Origin: Calamus simplicifolius
Lineage: Eukaryota > Streptophyta > Magnoliopsida > Arecales > Arecaceae
DNA length: 64,000 nucleotides
Assembly (NCBI GenBank): GCA_900491605.1
Contig: UESW01004379.1
Location: 303,437-367,436 of the forward strand
Direction: 5' to 3'
Part shown: positions 46,851 through 59,103 of the stretch, one piece after another
Layout of the letters: the number at the start of each line of letters is the position of its first letter
How positions within the stretch are numbered: position 1 is the first letter of the stretch
Notes under the pieces: generated by a model
Told to the model about the DNA's origin: nothing
Database searches by the model: none
What the model saw: only the letters and a program-made list of their open reading frames with translations
Made by a program: the position numbers and the translations under genes

Positions 46851-46994
46851 TTAAAACGGTTAATTCAATTTCGCTAAATCTAAATATTGATACAAACATT
46901 TTTCACTCAATCCAAACAATAATATATTTCAAAAAATAATTTATATATTAAAATTTTGAAGTTTTTACAACATAAAAAAAGAAAAAAAAATACA

Positions 46995-48497
46995 TCAAGA
47001 ATCTGAACGATCACGTGGAGGCTGTGGAGGCTGAAGACTCTGCGACAAGCGTCTAACCATATCCCGCAAATAATGCATCTCATCTCGCATGTCTGCAACC
47101 TCCTGATCCCGGCCTCGCATACGATCCTCAAAATCCTGCTCGACCTCCTGCGAACCTCCTCTGCAATAGATCTGCGAAGCTCCTGTAAACGCTCGGGAGG
47201 AAGATCAGCAGGAACTCGCGAGCTGGAGGCCTGATGGGGAAAAAATGTAGAAGCTCTAGTGCCCATACCATAGACCCTGCGGTCTCGTGGCTGGGCACCA
47301 ACAGCCTCCAAAAACACACGTCGACTCTCCTCTGCTGAGAGTTCGACGGGCGTCTCCCCATCAGTAGAGTCGACCTGCGATGCCTGGGAGCGAAGCTCCT
47401 CGACTCGTGTCTTGAAATTATGAAATCAACAATAAATGAGTTAATAAATTTCTCGAAATAAAATTTTAGAAATTAAACAGATACTACATAAATCTAATTT
47501 CTTACCGCAACCTCCCGTGATCGCGTGTCGACCCAGGAGCCGTCCCTCCTGGTGTGTGTCGCCCTGAATAGACGAAACTCACCAGGATCTCCGCCCTCCT
47601 GCTCAGTCTATAACAATAAAAAAAATGATATTAATACAAATATTTGTAAATAACTAAAATAGTAATTAAAATATTTATGTTTTCTTACCATACGCCGTCT
47701 GTGCTCCTGAATCGAAATGGAGCCCGAAGTATGACGGGAGAGACCCGTGCCAGGACCGCCCTTCTCAGATCGGCGGTTCGTGCTGGCTGATGCGGACCTC
47801 CTGCGCCAGCCATCGGACTCCCAGGCCTGCTGCCACTCGTGCCAAATACCCTCTGGCACGTGCGCAGGACGCTGACCCGATGACCTCCAACGATGAAGCA
47901 TGTCGGAGTATCGGCGTCGCGTCAGAGCCTCCCATGCTGCCCTAATGGCATCATGGGTGGCAGGATCCCACGTAAACTTTTTCTGCATTAAAATAAACAG
48001 TTAGTTTCTGAATTTATTAACTTTAAAGAATTATATATCACTGATAAATTGTATTTAATAAGTTTACCTGAAACTCAGAAAAATAAAACTCCCTCGTGGC
48101 TGGCGATACGTGGCGCCAATCGTAGCCAGTGGGATCTGCACGCCTCTGAAAAACGCTGATGTGGCTGGAGACATGATGCTGCTCAATGAATCTGTTAAAA
48201 AAATGCAAGTTTATAAGTAAATGACTTAAAAACATAAATAAAATATTTTTAATTAGTATATACTTACATCCCCTGAGCATCAAGTCTAAGTACAGTGCGG
48301 CCGCCGATCGCGGAAGAACTCTCGGAGGTCTGTGCCGATCGGGTGGATGGTAATACTGGTGCAGAGATCGAAGGCTGCGCCTCTGCTGGAGATCCAAACT
48401 CTCCATCTCCGACGCTCATGTGATCTGATCTCGCAGGATCCAAACTACGTCTCTGCTCACCCAAACTGTCGTCGGTAGATCTACCTCTGCCCCTCAT
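46995..48497 (-). pseudogene. CACTA Transposase_24-type gene (Ptta/En/Spm, PF03004-like), five exons, one frameshift
   Basis: Minus-strand exons 48497-48268, 48191-48068, 47982-47689, 47607-47506 and 47410-46995 all have GT-AG borders and join in frame. The first exon starts MRGRGRSTDDSLGEQ. Core motifs are SPATREFYFSEFQKKFTWDP across exons 2 and 3, then AAWEALTRRRYSDMLHRWR, VPEGIWHEWQQAW and, in exon 5, VFLEAVGAQPRDRRVYGMG, the pattern of plant PF03004 transposase-associated proteins. Exon 5 is 416 nt long. Its C-terminal coiled coil (EDRMRGRDQEVADMRDEM) is one frame off the upstream part, with the shift at about 47144-47150. This is either a real lesion or an assembly indel. It probably plays the DNA-binding role of TNPA at the subterminal repeats. 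Confidence 0.82.
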
Positions 48498-48601
48498 ACT
48501 GAAAATACTAAAGATTCACACAATTAAATTACGATTAATGATTGACTATGTAAGAATTTAACACTTATAAAAAAAAGTTAAATTTTAAAAAACCTTTATG
48601 T

Positions 48602-51600
48602 TTAATCGGTGTCATTTGTTTCGTGAAATGTTGGTTCAACATCCGATGCCGTATCGGATTGCGAATCAGTTTCATTATCATCGGAAGGAAACCGAACATT
48701 TGCATCCGCAATTTGTTGGACATCACCACTTGGATCTCTAAGTGATGTTTCAGGAGCCCTTGTGTCATCCTCAATTGCATGCATTTCCATCTCATCCTCT
48801 TGAAATGCAGGGCACTCGGTTGATTGACTTGATGAACTCTCCTCTAATACGATTGTTGAACGTGGGACGATTTTAGAAACGGCCCACCAATCTCGCTTGT
48901 CGTTGCGCAAACTTGGATATCCGCAGTAAAATACTTGCTGAGCTTGGGATGCAAGGATGAATGGGTCATATTTCTGTAATCTTCGTCGATGGTTCACTTC
49001 AACCAAATTATAGTCGTTATGAACCCTTTTGCCCACAGGAACTATCGGATCGAACCAATCACAACGAAACAATACGGTTCGTTTCATAGGCCAACCGGGA
49101 TATTCAACTTCAACCACCTCTACTAACTTTCCATAATAATCCTGCATATTTGCTCCAACACTTTCTCCTTTTACACACACGCCCCAGTTCTGCGTGCCTC
49201 TTGAAGCTGCTAATCGTTCAATCTGAAATTTGTACCCATTTACAAAATAGCCAGTAGAGGTTGTTACGGTCTTCAATGGCCATTGCGATAGACATTTAAT
49301 GAAAATATTGTCGGTTGTCGACCATGGACCGTTGACCTATAAATTAATAAGCTATTGACATCCAATTCAAAAAATAATAGCCATTATCGAAATTGATTGA
49401 GTGATACTACTCACAAATTCATAAAACCAGTAAGCAAACTCCGTTTCTAATTTCTGCCCAATTGCAACTTGACTGATGTCGGGATTCATCTGTCGTTGTC
49501 TATCACAGAACATCCTTATGGGATGAAAAGGATGAAAACTACTGTTAGAAATTAAATATTATGGTATATTATTATATAAATTTAAATTTTCAATTTAGCA
49601 TTGAAGTATACACTTACTCAATATAAGGATCGACTTCTCGACAGTTCATTAGGATGTAATAATGTGCTGCATTATACTCCATATCGCTAAGATTTCTTGA
49701 CTTCTGCCCACCAAATGAACGGCCGATAGCTTTAAAAATTGATATTCTACCGTCATTAGCTTCTGCTTCGTCCACACATACGTCATCGTTACGACCATGA
49801 TTTCGGCTCCTCGTGTGGACGTGACCCTCAAAGTAATGTGAGGCAAAAGCTGAAACTTCTTCGACCAAGTGTGCATTGCATATAGAACCTTCAACCCTTG
49901 CTTTATTACGCACATTATTTTTTAACTTCTTAAGATACCTATATGTAAAGTTGCAACAAAAAATTAACGAATTTTTCAAGCAATGAAATAATATTTGAAA
50001 TGTCAACATATCTTAATGATGTATATATTTACCTCTCGAAAGGATACATCCAGCGATACTGCACGGGACCAGCTATGCTCGCTTCGTATGGCAAGTGAAC
50101 CGGTAAATGCTCCATTGAGTCAAAAAAACTGGGAGGAAATATTCGCTCAAGCTTGCATAAAATAATTGGAATTTCCTCCTCAAGCCTTGCCATGGATGCA
50201 GAAGTAATGACTGCGGCACATAACTCCTTGAAGAATAAGCTGAGCTCCGTAATTGCCTTCCAGACATGTTGCGGAAGCAACTCACGAAAAGCTATAGGTA
50301 ATAATCGTTGCATGAAAACATGGCAGTCGTGGCTCTTCATGCCGAACAACTTGAGCTTATGCATGTCCACACACCTACCGATATTTGAGGCATAACCATC
50401 TGGAAATTTTAACCCTCTTAGCCAGTTACATAAAACTTCTCGTGAATTTCTGTCAAGAGTGTAACATGCTTTAGGATAGGTCCCATCGGCACTCCTTCTC
50501 AAATCACCTCTTCTGCAGTACTGATTAAGTTCTTCTCTTGACTTTGCAGTATCTTTTGTTTTTCCCGGGATGTTTAGCACCGTGTTAAATATGTTATCAA
50601 AGAAATTTTTCTCGATATGCATAACATCCAAATTGTGCCGGATGAGATTTGTGCTCCAATAAGGCAAATCCCAAAATATACTTCGCTTCTTCCAGTTATG
50701 TTCTTTACATATACGGCTATTTATTCTATCTGCATCCGGTTCCCATGCATACATCAACCCCAAATGCTCTATAGAATCAAATAGATCCGTGCCGGACCTA
50801 ACCGGTTCGGCAAATTTTGTGACTGCTTTGTTCTTCCGGAAGGCGATCAAGTTACGCCTGTAAGGATGATTTGGGGGCAAGAATTTCCTATGGTTATCAA
50901 ACCATGACTGCTTACCACTCTTCTGCAATGTAAATGCATCCGAATCATACATGCAATGAGGGCATGCCAGACGTCCAGCAGTGCTCCAACCAGACAACAT
51001 TGCATATGCCGGAAAATCACTTATTGTCCACATCAAAGCAGCTCTCATTAAGAAATTTTGTTTCATAGAAATGTCGTAGGCTACCACTCCTGTTTCCCAC
51101 AACATTTTCAATTCGGCCACCAACGGTTGCAGAAAGACATCAATCTTTTCCTTTGGATTTGATGGTCCTGGAACCAAAACGGTTAAAAACATTGCAGGAT
51201 CTTTCATGCACTTCCACGGAGGAAGGTTATATACAGTCAGTATCACAGGCCAACATGAATACTGTTGCCCCGCTTGACCAAATGGTTGGAAGCCATCGGT
51301 ACAAAGACCTAATCTCACATTCCTTATATCTTCAGCGAAATCAGGATGATTTTCATTGAAATGCTTCCAAGCCTTTGAATCTGATGGATGCCGCATTTCA
51401 TCCTCTTTAGATTCATGTTCGGCATGCCATCTCATATCAGCAGCTGTTGCCTCAGATCTGTATAATCTCTGCAGGCGTGGGGTAAGAGGAAAGTAATGCA
51501 TCCTCTTGTAAGGCACACTTTTCCTCCTACTTGTACCGGCTCCTCCTTCTGTGTTTTTGAACCTCGATTGCCCACAAATCTTACACCATCTCAGCTCTGA

Positions 51601-52299
51601 GTCTTCACCCCAAAATATCATACAATTGTTCAAGCAACAATCGATCTTATTAACTGGGAGCCCAAGCCCACGCAACAACTTCTTTGTTGCGTAAAAACTG
51701 TCTGCGGCAACATTATCATTTGGCAGAATTTCTTTGATTAACTCAGCTACAGAATTGAACGCCTTTTCTGATAATCGATGTTCTGCCTTAATATTCAACA
51801 TTCGAGCAGCTGTAGAGAACTGGGAATGACCCTCACACCCAGGATACAATTCTTGATTTGCAGCACGCAACATATCGTAAAATTGTTGTGCTTCTGGATT
51901 TGGTTCTTCCATAAATGTATTCTGATTGAAGTCATTACCCGATGCATTCATCACCATTTGTTCATATGTGTTTAAATTCACAAATGGTTCATCTACGGGA
52001 ATTGACTCTTGTTGGCCTATAACAGCTGCTGGAATATCCTCTGGTTCACCATGACAGTACCAAACATAGTAATCAGGAACAAAACCCTTCTTACACAAAT
52101 GCACCTTAACAGTTTCCACATCTCTGTAGGCTTTATTCTGACACCTGTGGAAGTTGCATGGGCACCTAATCCTAGGCCCATCCATCCATTCAGGTTGGCT
52201 ACATGCAAATGCGATAAATTCTTCCAATCCATTCAGAAAATCTGGATTCAGCAAGCCATCTTTTATCCTTGCATACATCCATGAGCGAGTCCCGCTCAT
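48602..52299 (-). CDS. CACTA transposase (TNPD-like; Transposase_21 with DUF4218 and DUF4216 regions), four exons
   Basis: Minus-strand exons 52299-50033, 49938-49618, 49541-49415 and 49336-48602 total 3,450 nt, an exact multiple of three, giving 1,149 residues. All three introns are GT-AG. The N-terminus (MSGTRSWMYARIKDG) with RIRCPCNFHRCQN is the transposase-associated domain. The catalytic Transposase_21 region includes LCTDGFQPFG, TISDFPAYAMLSGW and NLDVMHIEKNFFDN, which hold the expected conserved acidic residues. Exon 1 ends and exon 2 begins in the DUF4218 region (YPFER/YLKKLKN, HLVEEVSAFASHYF). Exon 4 carries DUF4216 (EYPGWPMKRTVLFRCDWFD). The C-terminus is acidic. No internal stop or frameshift is seen, so the protein may be functional. 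Confidence 0.9.
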
Positions 52300-53370
52300 T
52301 TTTGACCGACTTATACAAAGTCTGGTAAATCATTAAATGAAACCAAAAATAAAACTATATTAGTATTAATAAATATATAACTAAATTATTTCTTGGGCAC
52401 AACTAAGGTTAATTACAACCAATTAAATCATTTATAAGTACCAAATTTTTTTTAGGTAAATAAGGACCCTACCATGCAAGGGCGAGCCACGGCTACGATC
52501 CTTGGGGTGCTAGCAAGGACCGATGCATAGGTTAATGGCTAAAGAGAGGGCTTGAGTTTGTGTCGGGCCATAAGGCGGTGCGTTTAGTCATTAGACTTCA
52601 CAAGAATTCAAGTGTCTTAAATAATTCTACCTTCACTCCATGTCTACAAGGTAAGGCCCTATCCCATTCAAGAATATTTTTTGTGATATGTTATTCTGCT
52701 ATTAATTATCATCGATCGGCAACATTGAAATTTCGGCAGCATTTCCCCATATGTTCTCCTACATGTGTGGTATATAAGCCACACTAGGAGAACGTATGAG
52801 CAAATGCAAACCGAAATCTCACCCCACGATGATTACTAGCAGACTAACATGTCACAAGAAATATTCCCAAACTGTCCACCAGGACAATTTGAGAATTTGC
52901 AAGACTAAGGCTTACAAATTCTCAAACGGGTCTAAAGGTTAATTAAAGTGCTGTGATTATGGAAGTCCGAAGACAATCGAACTTATGCTTGTTATTCTTA
53001 ACTTCTTGTGAATTATACATGTAATCACTAACTTTTTAAGATTATTGTGTCAAATACAATGTTTGCGAATACTAAAATGTAAATCATTGAAACTAGTAAT
53101 TTGTTGCTGGAAATTAAATAATATTACAACAAAACATTTTATTTAGCATTTCAAAATGTAATGCATCATTAAGTTTGCAGCAGAATATAAATAATCAAGA
53201 CATAACAAATGTAAATGAGTATAAATGCACAAATACTATTGTCATAAACATTCTGCTTAAATTAATTATTGCATAAATATTATGTAAATTAAATAATCTA
53301 GCATTACAAATATTATTGAATAATCAAGACATAAAAAATAGTCAATCCAAACAGCAAATTTTTTTTTTTT
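52300..53370. other. CACTA 5' non-coding region
   Basis: Upstream of the transposase gene on the minus strand. It should contain its promoter, but no element can be singled out. AT-rich, with several short unconnected open frames. Confidence 0.5.
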
Positions 53371-54560
53371 TTGTCACAGTGGCCTGGCCACCGTGGGGCC
53401 ACTTGGCCGTGGCCGGACAAGAAAAGAAAGGGGGGGGGGGGGTTTCCCCCTCCCCCTGTTAAGGAAAAATTTTTTTTTTTTTTTTTTGTCACGTGGCCAG
53501 GCCACTGCCGGCCACGGCAGCGGCCGTGGCCGGACAAGAAAAGAAAGGGGGGGGGGGGGGGGGGTTTCCCCCCTCCCCCCTGTTAAGGAAATTTTTTTTT
53601 TTTGTCACAGTGGCCTGGCCACCGTGGCCAGGCCACTGCCCGGCCACGGCAGCGGCCGTGGCCGCCTTGTCCGGCCGCGGCCACGGCCGTGGCCGGACAA
53701 GAAAAGAAAGGGGGGGGGGGGGTTTCCTCCCCTCCCCCCTGTTAAAAAATTTTTTTTTTTTTGATTACAGTGGCCTGGCCACCGTGGCCAGGCCACTGCC
53801 GGCCACGGCAGCGGCCGTGGCCGGAGAAGACGGCCACGGCAGCGGCCGTGGCCGCCTTGTCCGGCCGCGGCCACGGCCGTGGCCGGACAAGAAAAGAAAG
53901 GGGGGCGGGGGGGTTTCCTCCCCTCCCCCCTGTTTAAAAAAAAAATTTTTTTTTTTGATTACAGTGGCCTGGCCACCGTGGCCAGGCCACTGCCGGCCAC
54001 GGCAGCGGCCGTGGCCGGAGAAGACGGCCGTGGCCGCCTTGTCCGGCCGCGGCCACGGCCGTGGCCGGACAAGAAAAGAAAGGGGGGGGGGGGTTTCCTC
54101 CCCTCCCCCCTGTTAAAAAATTTTTTTTTTGATTACAGTGGCCTGGGTGGCCAGGCCACTGCCGGCCACGGCAGCGGCCGTGGCCGCCTTGTCCGGCCGC
54201 GGCCACGGCCGTGGCCGGACAAGAAAAGAAAGGGGGGGGGGGGGTTTCCTCCCCTCCCCCCTGTTAAAATTTTTTTTTTTATTACAGTGGCCTGGCCACC
54301 GTGGCCAGGCCACTGCCGGCCACGGCAGCGGCCGTGGCCGGAGAAGACGGCCGTGGCCGCCTTGTCCGGCCGCGGCCACGGCCGTGGCCGGACAAGAAAA
54401 GAAAGGGGGGGCGGGGGGGTTTCCTCCCTCCCCCCTGTTAAATTTTTTTTTTTTTTGATTACAGTGGCCTGGCCACCGTGGCCAGGCCACTGCCGGCCAC
54501 GGCACGGCCGTGGCCCGGCCACGGCCACGGCAGCGGCCGTGGCCGTAGGGAAATAAATAA
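53371..54560. repeat. Palindromic G/C-tract array inside the CACTA element
   Basis: Seven or more units of about 117-193 bp. Each unit contains GGACAAGAAAAGAAAG, an uninterrupted or nearly uninterrupted G run of about 12-18, TTTCC(T)CC and a C run, a T run of about 10-20, then GC palindromes. A 31-bp perfect palindrome with 15-base arms (CAGTGGCCTGGCCAC) recurs at about 53774-53804 and in most other units. A second palindrome, CCGGCCACGGC with GCCGTGGCCGG, follows. G runs start near 53430, 53547, 53711, 53902, 54081, 54231 and 54405. Confidence 0.92.
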
Positions 54561-54760
54561 AAAAAAATCAATTTTTTTTAGATTATCGGAGCTTACCTTG
54601 GTTGAGATGAGATCGCCGGGTTGCCGGAGTCGGATGCGATCGTCGGGTAGCCGGAGGACGGGGATGCGCCGGAGATTGGAGCTTTAGCTTCACGGCGGCG
54701 CTAGGTCAAGACGGGAAGGAGGAAAGGAGAAGGGACCCGGCTTAAATATAGGAATTAGCG
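54561..54760 (-). other. GC-rich segment next to the array
   Basis: A unique GC-rich stretch with several GCCGGAG/CCGG words. In CACTA elements the first untranslated exon lies in this position, but nothing in the sequence proves it. Confidence 0.3.
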
Positions 54761-55240
54761 ACGCCAAAATTGCGTCGCCATTTTCGTCGCAAATTTTTTT
54801 TTTTTCTTAGCGACGCACTAGGGCGTCGCTAATTCATCGTTAATACATGTTTTTAATAATTTTCTGAAAACATAGCGACGCCACTAAATGCGTCGCTGAA
54901 GCGTCGCTAAATTGGCGCCATCACCTGGCGGAAAAATATTTTTATTTTCTAATAATTGCGTCGCTAAGGCGTCGCAATAATTTTTTAATAATTTAAATAG
55001 ATTAAAATAAAAACTTATTACAAATATTGCGATGCAACAATTGCGTCGCAATTATTTTTTAAATATTTTTAAATGAAAATATTTAAATTTATTATAATAA
55101 TTGCGATGACAAATGGCGTCGCAATTTATTTTAATATTTATAAATAATTATATTTATAATTAATGTTAATAATTGCGACGAAAATGGCATCGCAATTTAT
55201 TTTATAAAATTTTTAATTACATAAACTTATTTATTGCGAC
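54761..55240. repeat. CACTA subterminal repeats, inner block
   Basis: About a dozen GCGACGC or GCGTCGC words in AT-rich sequence, continuous in style with the terminal zone at 57680-59065 but separated from it by the CGATCG array. Confidence 0.85.
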
Positions 55241-57660
55241 GAACGATCCAACGGTTGCGATCGATCCAAGCCCTGAACGATCGATAATCGGTCCGATCGC
55301 AAAACGGTTGCGATCGATCAAGCCGTGATCCCGATCGGCCACGACCAATCTGTTGCAATCCGTCAGAGATCGGCGACGATCCGACGGTTGCGATCGATCC
55401 AAGCCCTGATCCCGATCGGACGACCGATCATGGACCGCGGCAATCGGTCCGATCGGCAAAGGTCCGACGGTTGCGATCGATCCAAGCCTGATCCCGATCG
55501 GCCACGACCTATCTCGGACAGTTGCAATCCGTCCGAGATCGACGACGATCCGACTGTTGCGATCGATCCAAGCCGTGATCCCGATCGGCCACGACCGATC
55601 TCGGACAGTTGCAATCCGTCCGAGATCGGCGACGATCCGACGGTTAAGCCCTGATCCCGATCGGCCATGACCTATCTCGGACAGTTGCAATCCGTCCGAG
55701 ATTGGCGACGATCGACGGTGCGATCGATCCAAGCCCTGATCCCGATCGGACGACCGATCGCGGACCGCAGCAATCGGTCCGATCGCAAAGGTCCGACGGT
55801 TGCGATCGATCCAAGCCGTGATCCCGATCGGCCATGACCTATCTCGGACAGTTGCAATCCGTCCCGGATCGACGACGATCCGACGGTTGCGATCGATCCA
55901 AGCCCTGATCCCGATCGGCCACGACCGATCTCGACCATGGCGATCCGTCCGAAATTGGCGACGATCCAACGGTTGCGATCGATCCAAGCCCTGATCCCGA
56001 TCGGCGACGACCGATCGGGACCGCAGCAATCGGTCCGATCGGCAAAGGTCGACGGTTGCGATCGATCCAAGCCGTGATCCGATCGGCCATGACCTATCTC
56101 GGACAGTTGCAATCCGTCGAGATCGGCGACGATCCGATGGTTGCGATCGATCCAAGCCCTGATCCCGATCGGTGACGACCGATCGCGGACCGCGGCAATC
56201 GGTCCGATCGGCAAATCCGACGGTTGCGATCGATCCAAGCCGTGATCCCGATCGGCCACGACCTATCTCGGACAGTTGCAATCCGTCCGAGATCGACGAC
56301 GATCCAACTGTTGCGATCGATCCAAGCCGTGATCCCGATCGGCCACGACCGATCTCGGACAGTTGCAATCCGTCCGAGATCGGCGATGATCCGACGGTTG
56401 CGATCGATCCAAGCCGTGATCCCGATCAGCCACGACCTATCTCGGACAGTTGCAATCCGTCCGAGATCGGCGACGATCCGATGGTTGCGATCGATCCAAG
56501 CCATGATCCCGATCGGCGATGACCGATCGCGGACCGCAGCAATCGGTCCGATCGGCAAAGGTCCGACGGTTGCGATCGATCCAAACCGTGATCCCGATCG
56601 GCCACGACCTATCTCGGATAGTTGCAATCCGTCCGAGATCGGCGACGATCCGACGGTTGCGATCGATCCAAGCCCTGATCCCGATCGGCGACGACCGATC
56701 GCGGACCGCGGCAATCGGTTCGATCGGTAAAGGTCCGACGGTTGCGATCGATCCAAGCCGTGATCCCGATCGGCCACGACCTATCTCGGACAGTTGCAAT
56801 CCATCCCAGATCGACGACGATCCGACGGTTGTGATCGATCCAAGCCCTGATCCCGATCGGCCACGACCGATCTCAGACCGTGGCGATCTGTCCGAAATCG
56901 GTGACGATCCAACGGTTGCGATCGATCCAAGCCCTGATCCCGATCGACGACGACCGATCGCGGACCGCAGCAATCGGTCCGATCGGCAAAGGTCCGACGG
57001 TTGCGATCGATCCAAGCCGTGATCCCGATCGGCCACGACCTATCTCGGACAGTTGCAATCCGTCCGAGATCGGCGACGATCCGACGGTTGCGATCGATCC
57101 AAGCCCTGATCCCGATCGGCGACGACCGATCGCAGACCGTGGCAATCGGTCCGATCGGCAAAGGTCCGACGGTTGCGATCGATCCAAGCCGTGATCCCGA
57201 TCGGCCACGACCTATCTCGGACAGTTGCAATCCGTCCGAGATCGATGACGATCCGACTGTTGCGATCGATCCAAGCCGTGATCCCGATCGGCCACGACCG
57301 ATCTCGGACAGTTGTAATCCGTCCGAGATCGGCGACGATCCGACGGTTGCGATCGATCCAAGCCCTGATCCGATCGGCCACGACCTTCTCGGACAGTTGC
57401 AATCCGTCCGAGATCGGCGACGATCCGACGGTTGCGATCGATCCAAGCCCTGATCCCGATCGGCCATGACCGATCTCGGACCGTGGCGATCCGTCCGAGA
57501 TCGGCGACGATCCAACGCTTGCGATCGATCCAAGCCCTGATCCCGATCGGCAACGATCGATCGCGGACCGCGGCAATCGGTCCGATCGGCGACGATCCGA
57601 GGGTTGCGATCGATCCAAGCCCTTATTCTAATCGGTCACGATCGATTTTGGACCGATCAC
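55241..57660. repeat. CGATCG-rich tandem array, about 29 units of about 86 bp
   Basis: Units start GGTTGCGATCGATCCAAGCC and recur every 80-90 bp. Two main unit types can be told apart: one ends with GACCGCGGCAATCGGTCCG, the other with GGACAGTTGCAATCCGTCCG. They alternate irregularly as dimers and trimers. GC-rich and stop-poor on both strands, dense in GATC and CGATCG palindromes. The array begins and ends inside sequence resembling the subterminal motif (TTATTGCGACGAACGATCC at 55230). Confidence 0.93.
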
Positions 57661-59065
57661 TATTTAACATAATTAATTTTTTTAAATATATAACGACGCA
57701 AAGGGTTGCGTCATATTTTTTTAATATGATAATTATAATATATAAAAAATTAACTTTAATTCTAATAATTACGATGCAACAAGTACGTCGCTATATTAAA
57801 ACATAATTTTCTAAATTAATATTTTTGCTTATTACATCGCTAATGCGTTGCTATTTAACATAATTAATTTTTTAAAAACATTGCAACTCAATGTGTTACG
57901 TTGTAATTATTTTTTCTCATATTTATAATTTATAAAATTTAATTTTATTTAAAATTATTGCGATGCATTTATTGCGTCGCTATATTAAAAATAATTTTAA
58001 TTTATTTTCTGGTTTATTACGTCGCTAATGCGTCGCTATTTAAAATATTTAATTTTTTCTAAAATATTGCGACGCACTGGTTGGCATCGCAATATTTTTT
58101 TAAAATATTAGTATTATAAAAAATATAATTCTATTTAAATTATTTGCGATGCAATTGTGTCGTCGCTAAATTAAAAATAATTTTTTTATTTTTCTAGTTT
58201 ATTGCGTCGCTAAGGCGTCGCTATTTAAAATATTTAATTCTTTTCAAAATATTACGACGCACTGGTTGGCGTCGCAATATTTTTTAAAATATTACTACTG
58301 TAAAAAATATAATTCTATTTAAATTATTTGCGACAATTGTTGCGTCGCTATATTAAAAATAATTTTTCTATTTTCCAATTTTATTGTCGCTAAGGCGTCG
58401 CTATTTAAAATATTTAATTCTTTTCAAAACATTGCGACGCACTGTTATGCGTCGCAATATTTTGTAAACTATTTATACTTTAAACAATATAATTTAATTT
58501 AAATTATTTGCGACGCATTTGTTGCGTCACTAAATTAAAAATTATTTTTCTTATTTTCTAATTTATTGCATCGCTAATGCGTCGCTATTTAATATATTTA
58601 ATTCTTTTAAAAACATTGCGACGCACTGTGATGCGTCGCAATATTTTTTTCTGATAATTAGATTTTATAAAATTTAATTTAATTTCAATTATTTGCGACG
58701 CAATTGGTGCGTCGCTAAATTAAAAATAATTTTTTTAATTATCTATTTTATTGCGTCGCTAATGCGTCGCTATTTAAAATATTTAATTCTGTAAAAAACA
58801 TTGCGACGCAATATTTGCGTCGCAATATTTTTATTGATATTTATATTTCATAAAAAATTAATTTAAAAATATTGCGACACAATATTTGCATCGCAATATT
58901 AAAAATTTAATTTTTTTTTAATTTTTTGGTTAATTGAGTCGCTAATGAGTCGCTAATGCGTCGCAATATTTTGTTGTCACAAAGGCGTCGCAAAGAGGTC
59001 GCAATTTAGCGACGCAATTTTGCGTCGCTAAATTTGCATCGCTATTTCGGTATTTTCTTGTAGTG
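57661..59065. repeat. CACTA subterminal repeat zone, gene-5' side
   Basis: GCGACGC/GCGTCGC words in AT-rich sequence. From about 57950 to 58850 they are arranged as about five larger units of roughly 175 bp (ATTGCGACGCACTG...GCGTCGCAATATTT...TTGCGTCGCTAATGCGTCGC). The zone ends in the terminal inverted repeat. Confidence 0.88.
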
Positions 59066-59103
59066 ATACTCAATGTTTTTGTCATAATCAAAAAGGGAAA
59101 GAT
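59066..59103 (+). other. Copia B sequence between CACTA insertion and 3' LTR, with polypurine tract
   Basis: Starts with the second copy of the ATA duplication and ends AATCAAAAAGGGAAAGAT directly before the LTR start TGTTGAC. Confidence 0.8.

Larger units (their letters stand above)
46254..59065 (-). mobile_element. CACTA (En/Spm) DNA transposon, 12.8 kb
   Basis: The left end is CACTACAAGAGATTTT (46254) and the right end, reverse complemented from 59065, is CACTACAAGAAAATACC. The 3-bp duplication ATA flanks both ends (46251-46253 and 59066-59068). Subterminal zones on both sides are filled with TTGCGACGC words and their reverse complements. Two genes, both on the minus strand, encode a Transposase_21-type protein (52299-48602) and a Transposase_24-type protein (48497-46995). 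Two GC-rich arrays (53371-54560 and 55241-57660) lie on the 5' side of the genes. It is inserted in the 3' region of Copia B. The open transposase suggests the youngest insertion of this nest. Confidence 0.95.

Noticed and set aside
53371..54571. Frames of 123-225 codons in the G/C-tract array
   Set aside because: Low-complexity translation of palindromic repeats; no domain and no splice structure.
55217..57806. Many long frames (up to 383 codons) on both strands of the CGATCG array
   Set aside because: The unit lacks stops in several frames. Frames overlap each other on opposite strands and break at unit indels.
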